NCBI RefSeq assembly: GCF_029227915.1
Contig: NC_079888.1
Coordinates: 19,820,001-19,884,000 of the forward strand
DNA length: 64,000 nucleotides
Reading direction: 5' to 3'
From: Hydractinia symbiolongicarpus
Taxonomy: Eukaryota; Cnidaria; Hydrozoa; Anthoathecata; Hydractiniidae
Shown here: positions 28,011-37,436 of the stretch, piece after piece
Layout of the letters: every line of letters begins with the position of its first letter
Numbering within the stretch: position 1 is the stretch's first letter
Translations under genes and position numbers: made by a program
Notes under the pieces: model-generated
The model's input: only the letters and a program-made list of their open reading frames with translations
Told to the model about the DNA's origin: nothing
The model's database searches: none

Positions 28011-30815
28011 GATAAATATCACAATTGAATTCCCAGAAATAACATTCTTCTTAATTTGACATGATTGCGGGAACTCAGCGATTTCACTGGGCGCTGTGGT
28101 AGCACTTTATTCAATAATTTAGATAAATAAGCCATTTTTACTGTGGAACCAATGCTAGCCGTTAGCGCGTGCTCAAGAAGAGGAAACAGTTTCAAAAACT
28201 AAATTTCAGTGATTTTCTAATGGCATCAATCCTTGTCAGTAACAACGGTTGCGTAACATATTCGTACCAACATATATTTAGGGATATTTTTCTGACATTA
28301 CAAATCTTCATCGCTTTTAACAGTAAGACGATTGACTGTGGGACTTAATTGAACTGACTTTGGATTTTGACCTTCTAAATGTGATTAATAAGACAATTGG
28401 ACTCCAAGAAATAACATTCTTCTTAATTTGACATGATTGCTGGAACTCAGCGATTACACTGGGCGCTGTGGTGGCGCTTTATTTAAAAATTTAAATAAAT
28501 AAGTCATTTTTACTGTGAAACCAATCCTAGACGTTGGCGCGTTGAAGAAATAGAGACCGATTCAAAATTTACAATTCATTGACTTCTTAATAGCATCAGT
28601 CCGTGTGAGTTACAACGGTTGCGCCACATTTTCGTACAAGCATGTATTTAGCGATATTTTTCTGACATTACGAGATTTCATCGCTTTTAACAGTGAAACG
28701 TTTGACTGTCGCACTTAATTAAACAGACTTTGGAATTTGACCTTATAAATGTGATAAATGACACAATTGCACCCCAAGAAATAACATTCTTCTTATTTTG
28801 ACATGATTGCTTGAACTCAGCGATTACACTGGGCACTGTGGTAGCGCGTTATTGAAAACTTTATATGAAAAAGTCATTTTTACTGTGGAACCAATCTTAG
28901 CCGTTAACGCGCGCTGAAGAAATGGAGGCAGTTTCAAAAACTACATTTTATTAACTTTCTAACGGTATCAGTGCGTGTGAGTTACAACGGTTGCGCCACA
29001 TGTTCGTACCAACATGTGTTTAGCGATACTTTTCTGACATTACGAGCTTTCATCACTTTTAACAGTGAAACGATTGAATGTGGGACTTAATTGAACCGAC
29101 TTTGGAATTTGTCCTTATAAATGTAATAAATGAGACAATTGCACTCCAAGAAATAACATTCTTCTTAATTTGACATGATTGCTGGAACTCAGCGGTTACA
29201 CTGGGCACTGTAGTAGCGCTTTATTTAAAAATTCAAATAAATAAGTCATTTTTACTGTGAAACCAATCCTAGTCGATAGCGCGCCCTGAAGAAATAGAGA
29301 CCGTTTCAAAAACTACATTTCATTGACTTTCTAATGGCAACAGTCCTTGTGAGTTACAACGACTGCGTCACATGTTCGTACCAACATGTATTCAGCGATA
29401 TGTTTCTAACATTACGAGGTTTCATCGCTTATAACAGTGAAACGATTGACTGTGGGACTTAATTGAACTGACTTTGGACTTTGCCCTTTTAAATGCGATA
29501 AATGAGACAATTGGACTCCAAGAAATAACATTCCTCTTAATTTGACATGATTGCTGGAACTCAGCGATTACACTGGGCGCTGTGGTAGTGCTTTATTGAA
29601 AACTTTATATAAATAAGTGATTTTTACTGTGGAACCAATCGTAGCCGTTAGGACGCGCTGAAGAGATAGAGACAGTTTCAAAAACTACATTTCATTGAGT
29701 TTCTAACGGTATAATTCCGTGTAAGTTACAACGGTTGCGACACACATTTGTACCAACATGTACTTAGCGATATTTTCGTGACATTAAGAGGTTTCATCGG
29801 TTTCAACAGTGATACGATTAACTGTGGGACTTAATTGAACTGACTTTGGACTTTGACCTTATAAATGTGTTAAATGAGACAATTGAACCGCAAGAAATAA
29901 CATTCTTCTTAATTTGACATGACTGCTGGAACTCAGCGATTACACTGGGCGCTGTGGTAGCGCTTTATGAATAACTTTATATAAATAAGTCATTTTTACT
30001 GTGGAACCAATCTTAGCCGTTAACGCGTGCTGAAGAAATGGAGGCAGTTTCAAAAACTACATTTTATTGACTTTCTAACGGTATCAGTCCGTGTGAGTTA
30101 CAACGGTTGCGCCACATATTCGTACCAACATGTATTCAGCAATATTTTTCTGAAATTACTAGGTTGCATCACTTTTAACAGTGAAACGATTGACTGTGGG
30201 ACTTAATTGAACTGACTTTGGACTTTGACCTTCTAAATGTGATAAATAAGACAATTGGACTCTAAAAAATAACATTCTTCTTAATTTGACATGATTCCTG
30301 GAACTCAGCGATTACACTGAGAGCTGTGGTAGAGCTTCATTTAAAAATTTAAATAAATAAGTCATTTTTACTGTGAAACCAATCCTTGCCGTTAGCGCGC
30401 GCTGAAGAAATAGAGACAGTTTCAAAAACTACATTTTATTGACTTTCTTATGGCAACAGTCCTTGTGAGTTACAACGGCTGCGTCACATGTTCGTACCAA
30501 CATGTATTCAGCGATATGTTTCTGACATTACGAGGTTTCATCGCTTTTAAGAGTGAAACGATTGACAGTGGGACTTAATATAAATGTGATAAATATCACA
30601 ATTGAATTCCCAGAAATAACATTCTTCTTAATTTGACATGATTGCGGAAACTCAGCGATTTCACTGGGCGCTGTGGTAGCACTTTATTCAATAATTTAGA
30701 TAAATAAGCCATTTCTACTGTGGAACCAATGCTAGCCGTTAGCGCGTGCTCAAGAAGAGGAAACAGTTTCAAAAACTAAATTTCATTGATTTTCTAATGG
30801 CATCAATCCTCGTCA

Positions 30816-30866
30816 GTAATGTCAGAAAAATATCCCTAAATATATGTTGGTACGAATATGTTACGC
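30816..30866 (-). other. 51-bp micro-inversion inside a satellite monomer
   Basis: This stretch is the reverse complement of the corresponding stretch in the sister copy (28251-28301), while the monomer on both sides remains in normal orientation. About 8-10 bp are lost at each edge. The junctions share GTAA (left) and CGC (right), so the exact edges are ambiguous by those bases. The rest of the array has the forward orientation, so this copy is the derived one. Confidence 0.93.
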
Positions 30867-32930
30867 TTTTAACAGTAAGACGATTGACTGTGGGACTTAA
30901 TTGAACTGACTTTGGACTTTTACCTTCTAAATGTGATTAATAAGACAATTGGACTCCAAGAAATAACATTCTTCTTAATTTGACATGATTGCTGGAACTC
31001 AGCGATTACACTGGGCGCTGTGGTGGCGCTTTATTTAAAAATTTAAATAAATAAGTCATTTTTACTGTGAAACCAATCCTAGACGTTGGCGCGTTGAAGA
31101 AATAGAGACCGATTCAAAATTTACTTTTCATTGACTTTTTAATAGCATCAGTCCGTGTGAGTTACAACGGTTGCGCCACATATTCGTACAAGCATGTATT
31201 TAGCGATATTTTTCTGACATTACGAGATTTCATCGCTTTTAACAGTGAAACGTTTGACTGTCGCACTTAATTAAACAGACTTTGGAATTTGACCTTATAA
31301 ATGTGATAAATGAGACAATTGCACTCCAAGAAATAACATTCTTCTTAATTTGACATGATTGCTGGAACTCAGCGATTACACTGGGCACTGTAGTATCGCT
31401 TTATTTAAAAATTCAAATAAATAAGTCATTTTTACTGTGAAACCAATCCTAGCCAATAGCACGCGCTGAAGAAATATAGACAATTTCAAAAACTACATTT
31501 CATTGACTTTCTATTAGCGACAGTCCTTGTGAGTTACAACGGCTGCGTCACATGTTCGTACCAACATGTATTCAGCGATATGTTTCTGCCATTACGAGGT
31601 TTCATCGCTTTTAAGAGTGAAACGATTGACTGTGGGACTTAATTGAACTGATTTTTGACTTCGACTTTATAAATGTGATAAATGTAATAATTTAATTCCC
31701 AGAAATAACATTCTTCTTAATTTGACATGATTGCGGGAACTCAGCGATTACACTGGGCGCTGTGGTAGCACTTTATTTAAAAATTTAGATAAATAAGCCA
31801 TTCTTACTGTGGAACCAATGCTAGCCGTTAGCGCGTGCTGAAGAAGTGGAGACAGTTTCAAAAACTACATTTCATTGATTTTCTAATGGCATCAATCCTT
31901 GTGAATTGCAACGGCTGCGTAACATATTCATACAAGCATGTATTTAGCGATATTTTTCTGACATTACGAGATTTCATCGCTTTTAACAGTGAAACGTTTG
32001 ACTGTCGCACTTAATTAAACAGACTTTGGAATTTGACCTTATAAATGTGATAAATGAGACAATTGCACTCCAAGAAATAACATTCTTCTTAATTTGACAT
32101 GATTGCTGGAACTCAGCGATTACACTGGGCACTGTGGCAGCGCTTTATTTAAAAATTCAAATAAATAAGTCATTTTTACTGTGAAACCAATCCTAGCCGA
32201 TAGCGCGCGCTGAAGAAATAGAGACAAATTCAAAAACTACAATTCATTGACTTTCTAATAGCGACAGTCCTTGTGAGTTACAACGGCTGCGTCACATGTT
32301 CGTACCAACATGTATTTAGCGATATGTTTCTGACATTACGAGGTTTCATCGCTTTTAAGAGTGAAACGATTGCCTGTGGGACTTAATTGAACTGATTTTT
32401 GACTTCGACTTTATAAATGTGATAAATGTAATAATTGAATTCCCAGAAATAACATTCTTCTTAATTTGACATGATTGCTGGAACTCAGCGATTACACTGG
32501 GCGCTATCGTAGCGGTTTATTTAAAACTTTATAAAAATAGGTTATTCTTACTGTGGAACCAATCCTAGCCGTTAGGGCGCTGAAGAAATAGAGACAGTTT
32601 CAAAAATTACATTTCATTGACTTTCTAATGGCAACAGTCCTTGTGGGTTACAACGGTTGCGTCACATATTCGTACCAACATGTATTCAGCGATATTTTTC
32701 TAACATTACGAGGTTTCATCGCTTTTAACAGTGAAACGATTGTCTGTGGGACTTAATTGAACTGACTTTGGACTTTGACCTTATAAATGTGATAAATGAG
32801 ACCATTGGACTCAAAGAAATAACACTCTTCTTAATTTGACATGATTGCTGGAACTCAGCGAATACACTGGGCGCTGTGGTGGCGCTTTATTGAAAAATTT
32901 AAATAAATAAGTCATTTTTACTGTGAAACC

Positions 32931-33097
32931 TTTGTTTTTTTGTAAATCTATTTATAGTCGGTACATTATATACAAGTTTCGTGAAAAGAAAAATTTTATG
33001 CATAGCTCTAAAAAGTAGAAATAATATTAAATAATATTAATTGAATGAGAGAAAATATTTTTAAATTTTTATATATACAAAAAAGAGTAAAATTTAA
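32931..33097 (-). other. LINE 3' UTR and A-rich 3' end
   Basis: 167 bp between the ORF2 stop and the satellite. On the minus strand it ends GATTTACAAAAAAACAAA, then GGTTTCACAG of the satellite. There is no long pure poly(A) and no clear tandem 3' microsatellite, so the exact family assignment within the CR1/L2 group stays open. The tract is AT-rich, with no other feature seen. Confidence 0.7.
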
Positions 33098-33252
33098 CTA
33101 AAAGCGTGTTTGGGACAATTCACATACTTCACAAAAACATTTACTTCCATTCCAACTTTTGATCTCATTTTTAAAAGTACTGAGAGACTCTGAGGATTTC
33201 AAGTGATTGGGTAATTTATTCCATATTTTTGGCCCCAGGGAAGAGAGACTTT
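33098..33252 (-). CDS. ORF2 fragment 5: C-terminal tail
   Basis: An open frame without a start codon. It encodes LGPKIWNKLPNHLKSSE, STFKNEIKSW and CFCEVCELSQTRF, then TAG at 33100-33098. G-P-K-x-W-N-x-L-P followed by T-F-K-x-x-I-K-x-W is the standard ending of CR1-like ORF2 proteins. The C-x-C-x-x-C group may be a remnant metal-binding tail. Confidence 0.78.
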
Positions 33253-33624
33253 TGTTCCAAAACTAACGGTATCTCTATTTGGGACTGTTAAATTATTAAC
33301 ATTTTGTGATCTCACTGGTCTACCACTCCCATGAAATTTAAAGATATCTTTAATGTATGTCGGATTGAGTTCGTGCAAAGTCTTACATATTTCTGTACAT
33401 AATGTTTTAAGTCTATAGACGCTCATTTGGTATTTTCCTGCTTTCAAAAGGAGTTCGTCGTAAGTACTATCATTATCGTTTAATAAGAAACGCAAAGCTC
33501 TTTTTTGAATTTGTTCAATCTTCAACAAAGATTTATATGAAGAGAAATTCCATACTAAAGGGCAATAATTAAAGTTAGAGTATATAAAACTTTGTACCAG
33601 CGCTAATTTGGCTAAACAGTGCAT
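33199..33624 (-). CDS. ORF2 fragment 4: region after the RT
   Basis: An ATG happens to lie at 33624, but this is the frameshifted continuation of ORF2, not a separate gene. LAKLALVQSFIYSNFNYCPLVW and KIEQIQKRALRFL are the conserved post-RT blocks of CR1-like ORF2 (the S-x-F-N-Y-C-P-L-x-W pattern). FGTKVSLP at its end is followed by an out-of-frame tail after one base is lost in an A run near 33250. Confidence 0.82.
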   Translation of the reverse strand: MHCLAKLALVQSFIYSNFNYCPLVWNFSSYKSLLKIEQIQKRALRFLLNDNDSTYDELLLKAGKYQMSVYRLKTLCTEICKTLHELNPTYIKDIFKFHGSGRPVRSQNVNNLTVPNRDTVSFGTKVSLPWGQKYGINYPIT

Positions 33625-35680
33625 TCAATTGTGCTGATGATTTTTTGATAAGTTTAGAAATGTGAGAGTCAAAATTCAAGCCATTATCAATGGTCACTCC
33701 TAGTAAATTAACTTCGCTTTCTGTTTTAATTAAATTGTCACCAATTTTTACCACTAAATCACAATTGTTACATTTATCTCTGGTGACAATGATTGATTGA
33801 AATTTTTTTGGATTGGCCATCATTTTGTTATTTTTCAACCACACTAGTGCTATATTAGATTCACATTCTAAAAGTTTAATTAAGTTTGAAATTGAGTTTG
33901 AGAAAGCAGAAAGGGAATTGTCATCAGCATAATTGTGTACACTGGCTTTTGTAATAAAATAAATAAAGTCATTAATAAAAATGTTAAATAAAATACGTCT
34001 TAAAATTGATCCTTGGGGTACTCCAGACAGAATTAATTGGAAAAGACTATGCTGATTATTTATGCGGGTAGATTGCTCTCTGTCAGAAAGGTACGATAAA
34101 AATAGAAGTAGGGCATCCTGGCTAAAGCCATAGGCATTTAATTTAGCAATAAGTAAATCATGAGGCACGCAATCAAAAGCTTTAGATAGATCCATTAAAA
34201 CTGCACCAACTACGTAATGTTTATCTAATTTTTGTTTCCATTCCTCCAATAATCTTATAAGTACATGTTGTGTGCAATATGATTCCCTATAGGCTGATAA
34301 AAATTCTGAAAGTTTATTATCAATATAATCAACAATTAGAGATTTCATTATTCTCTCATAAAATTTTGAAAATATATTTAAAATGCTGACTGGTCTACAG
34401 TTGTTTACACATAATTTATCTTTCCCACCTTTATCAATAGGGGATACAGTAGCGCGTTTGGCTCTCCTCGGAAAAACAGAGAGACAAATACTGTTGTTAA
34501 TGGCATTTGTTAAGGGTTTTATCAAATAAGGTTTTGCCAACTTCACCATTTTAGCCGTTATCTTGTCCTCTCCAGATGCCACACCTACTTTTAGATCCCC
34601 GAAAAGTTTAGAGACTTCATTTTCCGAGACTTCCTTAAAGTTAAACAACATGTCATTATTTTGATCAATTAGTGAATTTTTAATTTCAAGAATACTAGGG
34701 TGATTTTTAAATGTTTCCAGAATCTTTGAGATAACTTCATTTCTATTTTCAGATTGATAATTTCGTAGCGACACTGGTTTAACTCCACTATATTTTTCAA
34801 CTATATGTATGTACTCTTCATTGAAAATTTCCGCTAATTCATTTTCATCCGTTACTATAATATCATCGTGAACAATCATAATTTCATTAGAGCTCTTACC
34901 TGATTTGTTAGTAAGGAAAGGTTTAACAGTGCTCCAAAATTTCTTACTTTGAATAATGCCACCCTCCATAACAGTATTAAAATGCTCTTTAATCGCCTGT
35001 CGTCTCATACTAACACACTTATTTCTTTGTTTTTTATATTTTGCCCTATTTTCATCTGTTCGATTTTTGTTATAATTGTTTTTAAGACGAGATCTTGTGT
35101 AAATTGCTTTTCGTAATTTTTTATTCATAAACGGGGCTTCGTTACCCCGAACTAATTTAATTTTTATTGGTGCATGTTTATCAATTATATTTCGAAATTT
35201 CAGTACAAGGTTCTCATAACTTTCATTTGGATCTATGTTATGACAACAAAAATCTGTGCTCCTCACTTCTTCAAGAAAAACTTGCTCATCAAATTTTTTA
35301 AAACACCTATACGATATCTCTTTCGATTTTAAACGTACTAAAAAAGTCTTCATAAAAGTAGAAATCATATGGTGGTGGTCACTAAGTCCAGTTTCAAAAG
35401 ATTTAGAATTATGGAAACATGCATGTTTATTTGTTAAAAACACATCTATTCGTGATGCACGAGTATTTGTGAAACATGTTTTTTGTTTTATTAAATTTTT
35501 TAAATTGTAGGTTTCGCAAAAAGTTGTAAAACTGTCAAAACCTGTCGAACTTGAGTCATCACAATCAATATTTATATCGCCCATGACTACAACATTATCA
35601 TAAGTTTTGAAAGCCAAATCAAGTGAGCGTTCTATCTCAATAATAAAGTTACTTAAGTTAGAAGATTCTGGTGGTCTATA
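33575..35680 (-). CDS. ORF2 fragment 3: endonuclease C-terminus and reverse transcriptase
   Basis: The longest intact coding stretch. The homologous reading starts at YRPPESSNL (35680), 21 codons before the TTG at 35617 that begins a 680-residue frame. Numbering from that TTG, the endonuclease motifs are MGDIN (12-16), RIDVFLTN (56-63) and SDH (79-81). A basic linker covers about 160-215. The RT motifs are SPIDKGGKD (392-400), MDLSKAFD with catalytic Asp (475-482), SGVPQGSIL (531-539) and YADD with the catalytic Asp pair (563-566). The usual GP after SIL is RR here, a change at a conserved position. The last dozen residues before the stop at 33575 are out of frame; the true continuation is fragment 4. 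Confidence 0.92.
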   Translation of the reverse strand, partial: YRPPESSNLSNFIIEIERSLDLAFKTYDNVVVMGDINIDCDDSSSTGFDSFTTFCETYNLKNLIKQKTCFTNTRASRIDVFLTNKHACFHNSKSFETGLSDHHHMISTFMKTFLVRLKSKEISYRCFKKFDEQVFLEEVRSTDFCCHNIDPNESYENLVLKFRNIIDKHAPIKIKLVRGNEAPFMNKKLRKAIYTRSRLKNNYNKNRTDENRAKYKKQRNKCVSMRRQAIKEHFNTVMEGGIIQSKKFWSTVKPFLTNKSGKSSNEIMIVHDDIIVTDENELAEIFNEEYIHIVEKYSGVKPVSLRNYQSENRNEVISKILETFKNHPSILEIKNSLIDQNNDMLFNFKEVSENEVSKLFGDLKVGVASGEDKITAKMVKLAKPYLIKPLTNAINNSICLSVFPRRAKRATVSPIDKGGKDKLCVNNCRPVSILNIFSKFYERIMKSLIVDYIDNKLSEFLSAYRESYCTQHVLIRLLEEWKQKLDKHYVVGAVLMDLSKAFDCVPHDLLIAKLNAYGFSQDALLLFLSYLSDREQSTRINNQHSLFQLILSGVPQGSILRRILFNIFINDFIYFITKASVHNYADDNSLSAFSNSISNLIKLLECESNIALVWLKNNKMMANPKKFQSIIVTRDKCNNCDLVVKIGDNLIKTESEVNLLGVTIDNGLNFDSHISKLIKKSSAQLNALFSQISAGTKFYIL

Positions 35681-35882
35681 TGGCCCATTTTTTATTTCTC
35701 ACTGTAATCTCAGAACAAATAACTTCATTTTTCTTTGGCTCAAGGTTCGATAATTGCTTAAAAATCAGCCCTTTTTTGACGTATTCAATAAGTCCCCCTC
35801 TATTTTTATCCCTGTCCCTTCTGTTTCGCATTTCATAATTTTCAATATCAAATTGAACAGACGGAAATTCAAAGTTTAACTT
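35679..35882 (-). CDS. ORF2 fragment 2: endonuclease middle
   Basis: An open frame with no start codon. It encodes KLNFEFPSVQFD, MRNRRDRDKNRGGLIEYV, then EVICSEITVRNKKWAI, and reaches a TAG at 35678-35676. The R-x-R-x-x-G-G-L-I-x-Y-V pattern is the usual block after the catalytic Glu in APE-type LINE endonucleases. The break at the right edge looks like a 2-bp loss in an ATATAT tract, since YRPPESSNLSNF follows directly in the frame of fragment 3. Confidence 0.75.
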
Positions 35883-36118
35883 TCTGCCAAAACAAAGTAA
35901 TCTGGTGATATTTTTGTTACAACTTCGCGAACATCTACTATCTTGTTCCTTAAGCTATTTAAGTTTAAATGGCAAAGCAAAGGATTATTCGGATGCTTAA
36001 GCCGCAAATGTTTAGCATTTTCTAAATCACATTCATTAGAAAAACCATCTTGCTCCTTATTTGAGACATCACTTAAAGTTACGGAACACTCCAAGAAACC
36101 GTGTTTACATATAAAAAA
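35876..36118 (-). CDS. ORF2 fragment 1: endonuclease N-terminus
   Basis: An 81-codon frame open from the slippery site to a TAA at 35878-35876, with no ATG. HLNLNSLRNKIVDVRE matches the first conserved block of APE-type LINE endonucleases, where the Asn binds near the metal site. YFVLAE matches the second, with its catalytic Glu. The frame is lost directly after FVLAE, and the next endonuclease segment resumes in another frame at about 35882. Confidence 0.75.
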   Translation of the reverse strand, partial: FFICKHGFLECSVTLSDVSNKEQDGFSNECDLENAKHLRLKHPNNPLLCHLNLNSLRNKIVDVREVVTKISPDYFVLAES

Positions 36119-36510
36119 TTATTTAAATAACTTAAAAAATTATTGGCTAAAAATACTTTCCCATTATCATTTAAGTGTAGACCATCTTTCCACAAGTTGA
36201 GCTCTTTAATCATTTCGTTGTTTACAAAAATATGGTCGTGTGCAATAGCTTTATCTTCTACGGCTCTATTCACTTTATTAATTTTCTCAAAACATACTCG
36301 CTTGCACCTGATGATACTTGATATAAAAACTTTTTCCACGCCATGCTCTTTACATTTATCTGCTATGTTAACGATGTTACTAGCAATTTGTTCTTCAGTA
36401 TTGTCGTTTTCGTCCATATTAAGAAGATCGTTAATTCCTACGTGCAACACAACGATATCGCGGCGCTCGTCGATTAGGGTGGGTAGGGCATAATGGCCAA
36501 GATTCTTCAC
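36079..36510 (-). CDS. ORF1 C-terminal SGNH-type esterase part
   Basis: This frame begins in the shifted frame just after the deletion near 36526; the first codon listed is GTG, so the left edge is not a real start. VVLHVGINDLLN fits block III (GxND) of SGNH hydrolases. LWKDGLHLNDNGK fits block V with the catalytic Asp and His (D-G-L-H). With the CDSI serine in the preceding fragment, the triad is recognisable. The frame ends with NNFLYVNTVSWSVP and a TAA at 36081-36079. It overlaps the opening of the ORF2 frame by about 40 nt. Confidence 0.8.
   Translation of the reverse strand: MKNLGHYALPTLIDERRDIVVLHVGINDLLNMDENDNTEEQIASNIVNIADKCKEHGVEKVFISSIIRCKRVCFEKINKVNRAVEDKAIAHDHIFVNNEMIKELNLWKDGLHLNDNGKVFLANNFLSYLNNFLYVNTVSWSVP
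36112..36118 (-). promoter_or_regulatory. Candidate -1 ribosomal slippery site (T TTT TTA)
   Basis: In the ORF1 frame the codons are AAT TTT TTA TAT, so the heptamer T TTT TTA sits in the correct phase for a -1 slip. Slipping gives TTT TTT ATA TGT, which is exactly the ORF2 frame. That frame is closed by a TAA at 36121-36119, so it opens at the first base of the heptamer. The ORF1 stop follows about 31 nt after the site. Downstream I see only a weak 4-bp stem (ACGG with CCGT, about 14-nt loop) and no clear pseudoknot. The site is AT-rich, and chance is possible. Confidence 0.45.
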
Positions 36511-36773
36511 ATTTGTACCTGGAAAATTTTTATTCTTGCATCACCATTTTTCAAGTGTCTATTAAATTCTCTTGTCTTAATTCCTTTAGGAATACTATCG
36601 CAGATGATTCTGATTTTTTTCTTCTCCGTGGCTGGCTCTCTTATACCTTGTTGATCATTGTTAGTATTATAAAAGTATTTTTCCCTTTTTGGATAGTGAC
36701 TTACAACTGGATTTGGCCTTCTGGGAGGAAACGTTATATTACGTGCAATTGTTGACCCATTAGTTTGTGACAA
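36507..36773 (-). CDS. ORF1 middle part, first esterase block
   Basis: Same frame as the N-terminal part, separated from it by one TGA (36788-36786) and four sense codons. There is no ATG at its left edge (codon TTG at 36773), so it is a fragment, not an independent gene. It holds a basic P/R-rich linker (FPPRRPNPV) and then KIRIICDSIPKGI, which matches block I of SGNH/GDSL hydrolases, with Ser in CDS as the putative nucleophile where GDS is usual. The last four residues (QVQM) are out of frame after a single-base deletion in the T run near 36526. Confidence 0.75.
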   Translation of the reverse strand: MSQTNGSTIARNITFPPRRPNPVVSHYPKREKYFYNTNNDQQGIREPATEKKKIRIICDSIPKGIKTREFNRHLKNGDARIKIFQVQM

Positions 36774-36785
36774 AAACCTTCCACT

Positions 36786-37436
36786 TCATTGATTGTCAGA
36801 GTCTGTATTAACGTTTGTATTGTTAGGGTTTTCAAAGTTTAAAACCTCATGAGGAAGATTATCAAATCTATTTCTCGAAGTATAATCATAATAATTACTA
36901 CCTGACTTTGTTGATGGTGGTCCTCTGGGGACTTTATTCCAATTATCGATTTTTTCTGCTCTGGTTGGCCGTGCTTGTATTACGTTGTTGTTGTTTTCAC
37001 AAAGTTGAATAATAAGATTCCTATATTCTTTTAATTCGTCCTTTAAAAAACTATTTTCTTGTCTAAGCTGTTCCACTAAATCATCAGAAAAACTCTTTCG
37101 AGTTTGATCGATTTTATACGTAAAATATTCTTTTAGGTCACTGATTTGTATGACCAGACCTTGAAAAACTTTAAACTCACGACAACTGGAGATTTCTTTT
37201 GACAAGAAAGATTCTTCTTTTGCCGACGACATATTTAAACCACTCTCTTCCGAAATCACAAATTCTTCGTTATCTTCGTTACTCAATTTCTGTAAATCAA
37301 CATTTTCGTTATCTGTTTCACAAAATCTGTAACTTTGTTTACCATTACTCTCTGTAACGTAAATAAAATCTTTATCACACAAAGTTTCCAATGTAGACTT
37401 TATTACATCAGGTTCTAAGTCTTTTGTATTATTCAT
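36786..37436 (-). CDS. ORF1 N-terminal part with coiled coil
   Basis: A 216-residue frame from the ATG at 37436 to a TGA at 36788-36786. Residues 1-40 continue a motif begun upstream (LETLCDKDFIYV, then GKQSYRF) that looks like a small helical, possibly winged-helix-like, N-terminal domain. Residues about 45-85 are acidic. Residues about 98-148 have leucine heptads (LRQEN, FLKDELKEYRN, LIIQL), consistent with an oligomerising coiled coil as in other LINE ORF1 proteins. The tail (155-216) is rich in N, P and R. The ATG may be internal, because the open frame and its coding-like sequence (DFERKVIDSIREIHKKRKR) extend upstream to the element edge. Confidence 0.75.
   Translation of the reverse strand: MNNTKDLEPDVIKSTLETLCDKDFIYVTESNGKQSYRFCETDNENVDLQKLSNEDNEEFVISEESGLNMSSAKEESFLSKEISSCREFKVFQGLVIQISDLKEYFTYKIDQTRKSFSDDLVEQLRQENSFLKDELKEYRNLIIQLCENNNNVIQARPTRAEKIDNWNKVPRGPPSTKSGSNYYDYTSRNRFDNLPHEVLNFENPNNTNVNTDSDNQ

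Larger units (their letters stand above)
1..32930 (+). repeat. Left arm of ~371-bp satellite array
   Basis: Head-to-tail tandem satellite, about 88 monomers, all in one orientation. The monomer start used here is the motif AACGGTA or AATGGCA after TTGACTTTCT. Successive starts fall at 1, 372, 739, 1110, 1481, 1852 and 2223, giving steps of 367-371 bp. HOR periods divide to about 371.7 bp per monomer (3717/10, 2602/7). Three subtypes are recognisable near monomer positions 5-45: A (GGTATCAGTCCG with GCGCCACATA), B (GGTATAATTCCG with GCGACACACA) and C (GGCAACAGTCCTTG with GCGTCACATG). Stops occur in all frames and no long coding frame is present. I infer centromeric or pericentromeric satellite DNA from the organisation, not from any match to a known family. 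Confidence 0.97.
27480..32930 (+). repeat. Diverged satellite monomers left of the LINE
   Basis: Monomers here still align to the family but carry many private substitutions and indels, for example ATAGCATCAG, CGTACAAGCATG and CTTCGACTTTATAAATG. A 2577-bp segment is duplicated, with TTATGGCAAC at 27871 and 30448 and CTTAATATAAATG at 27997 and 30574. That spacing equals seven 371.7-bp monomers minus a 25-bp deletion present in both copies. The higher divergence suggests this zone is older or less often homogenised than the blocks to its left. Confidence 0.85.
33098..36118 (-). pseudogene. LINE ORF2 (endonuclease-RT), multiply frameshifted
   Basis: About 3.0 kb encoding an APE-type endonuclease, a linker, a reverse transcriptase and a C-terminal region ending CFCEVCELSQTRF and TAG (33100-33098). 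Read on the minus strand, the frame changes near 35880, 35678, 33617 and 33250, giving five fragments. No ATG lies between the opening of the frame (36118) and the first conserved endonuclease motif. The protein would nick target DNA and prime cDNA synthesis on the nick (target-primed reverse transcription). The breaks make this copy non-functional. Confidence 0.88.

Noticed and set aside
1-32930. CRISPR array
   Set aside because: Long direct repeats are present, but the units are contiguous 371-bp monomers with no unique spacers, and the context is eukaryotic.
33199-33624. A separate small gene starting at the ATG at 33624
   Set aside because: The peptide continues the post-RT region of ORF2 in a shifted frame. 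The ATG is fortuitous and the boundary is a frameshift, not a gene start.
35943-36493. Plus-strand frames opposite the LINE (also 35256-35510 and 36513-36755)
   Set aside because: They are antisense shadows of the minus-strand ORF1 and ORF2; the minus-strand readings carry the recognisable endonuclease, RT and esterase motifs.
36786-36788. TGA in ORF1 as a selenocysteine or programmed readthrough codon
   Set aside because: The copy has five other disabling changes, and no structure or context suggests recoding. A plain nonsense mutation is the simpler reading.
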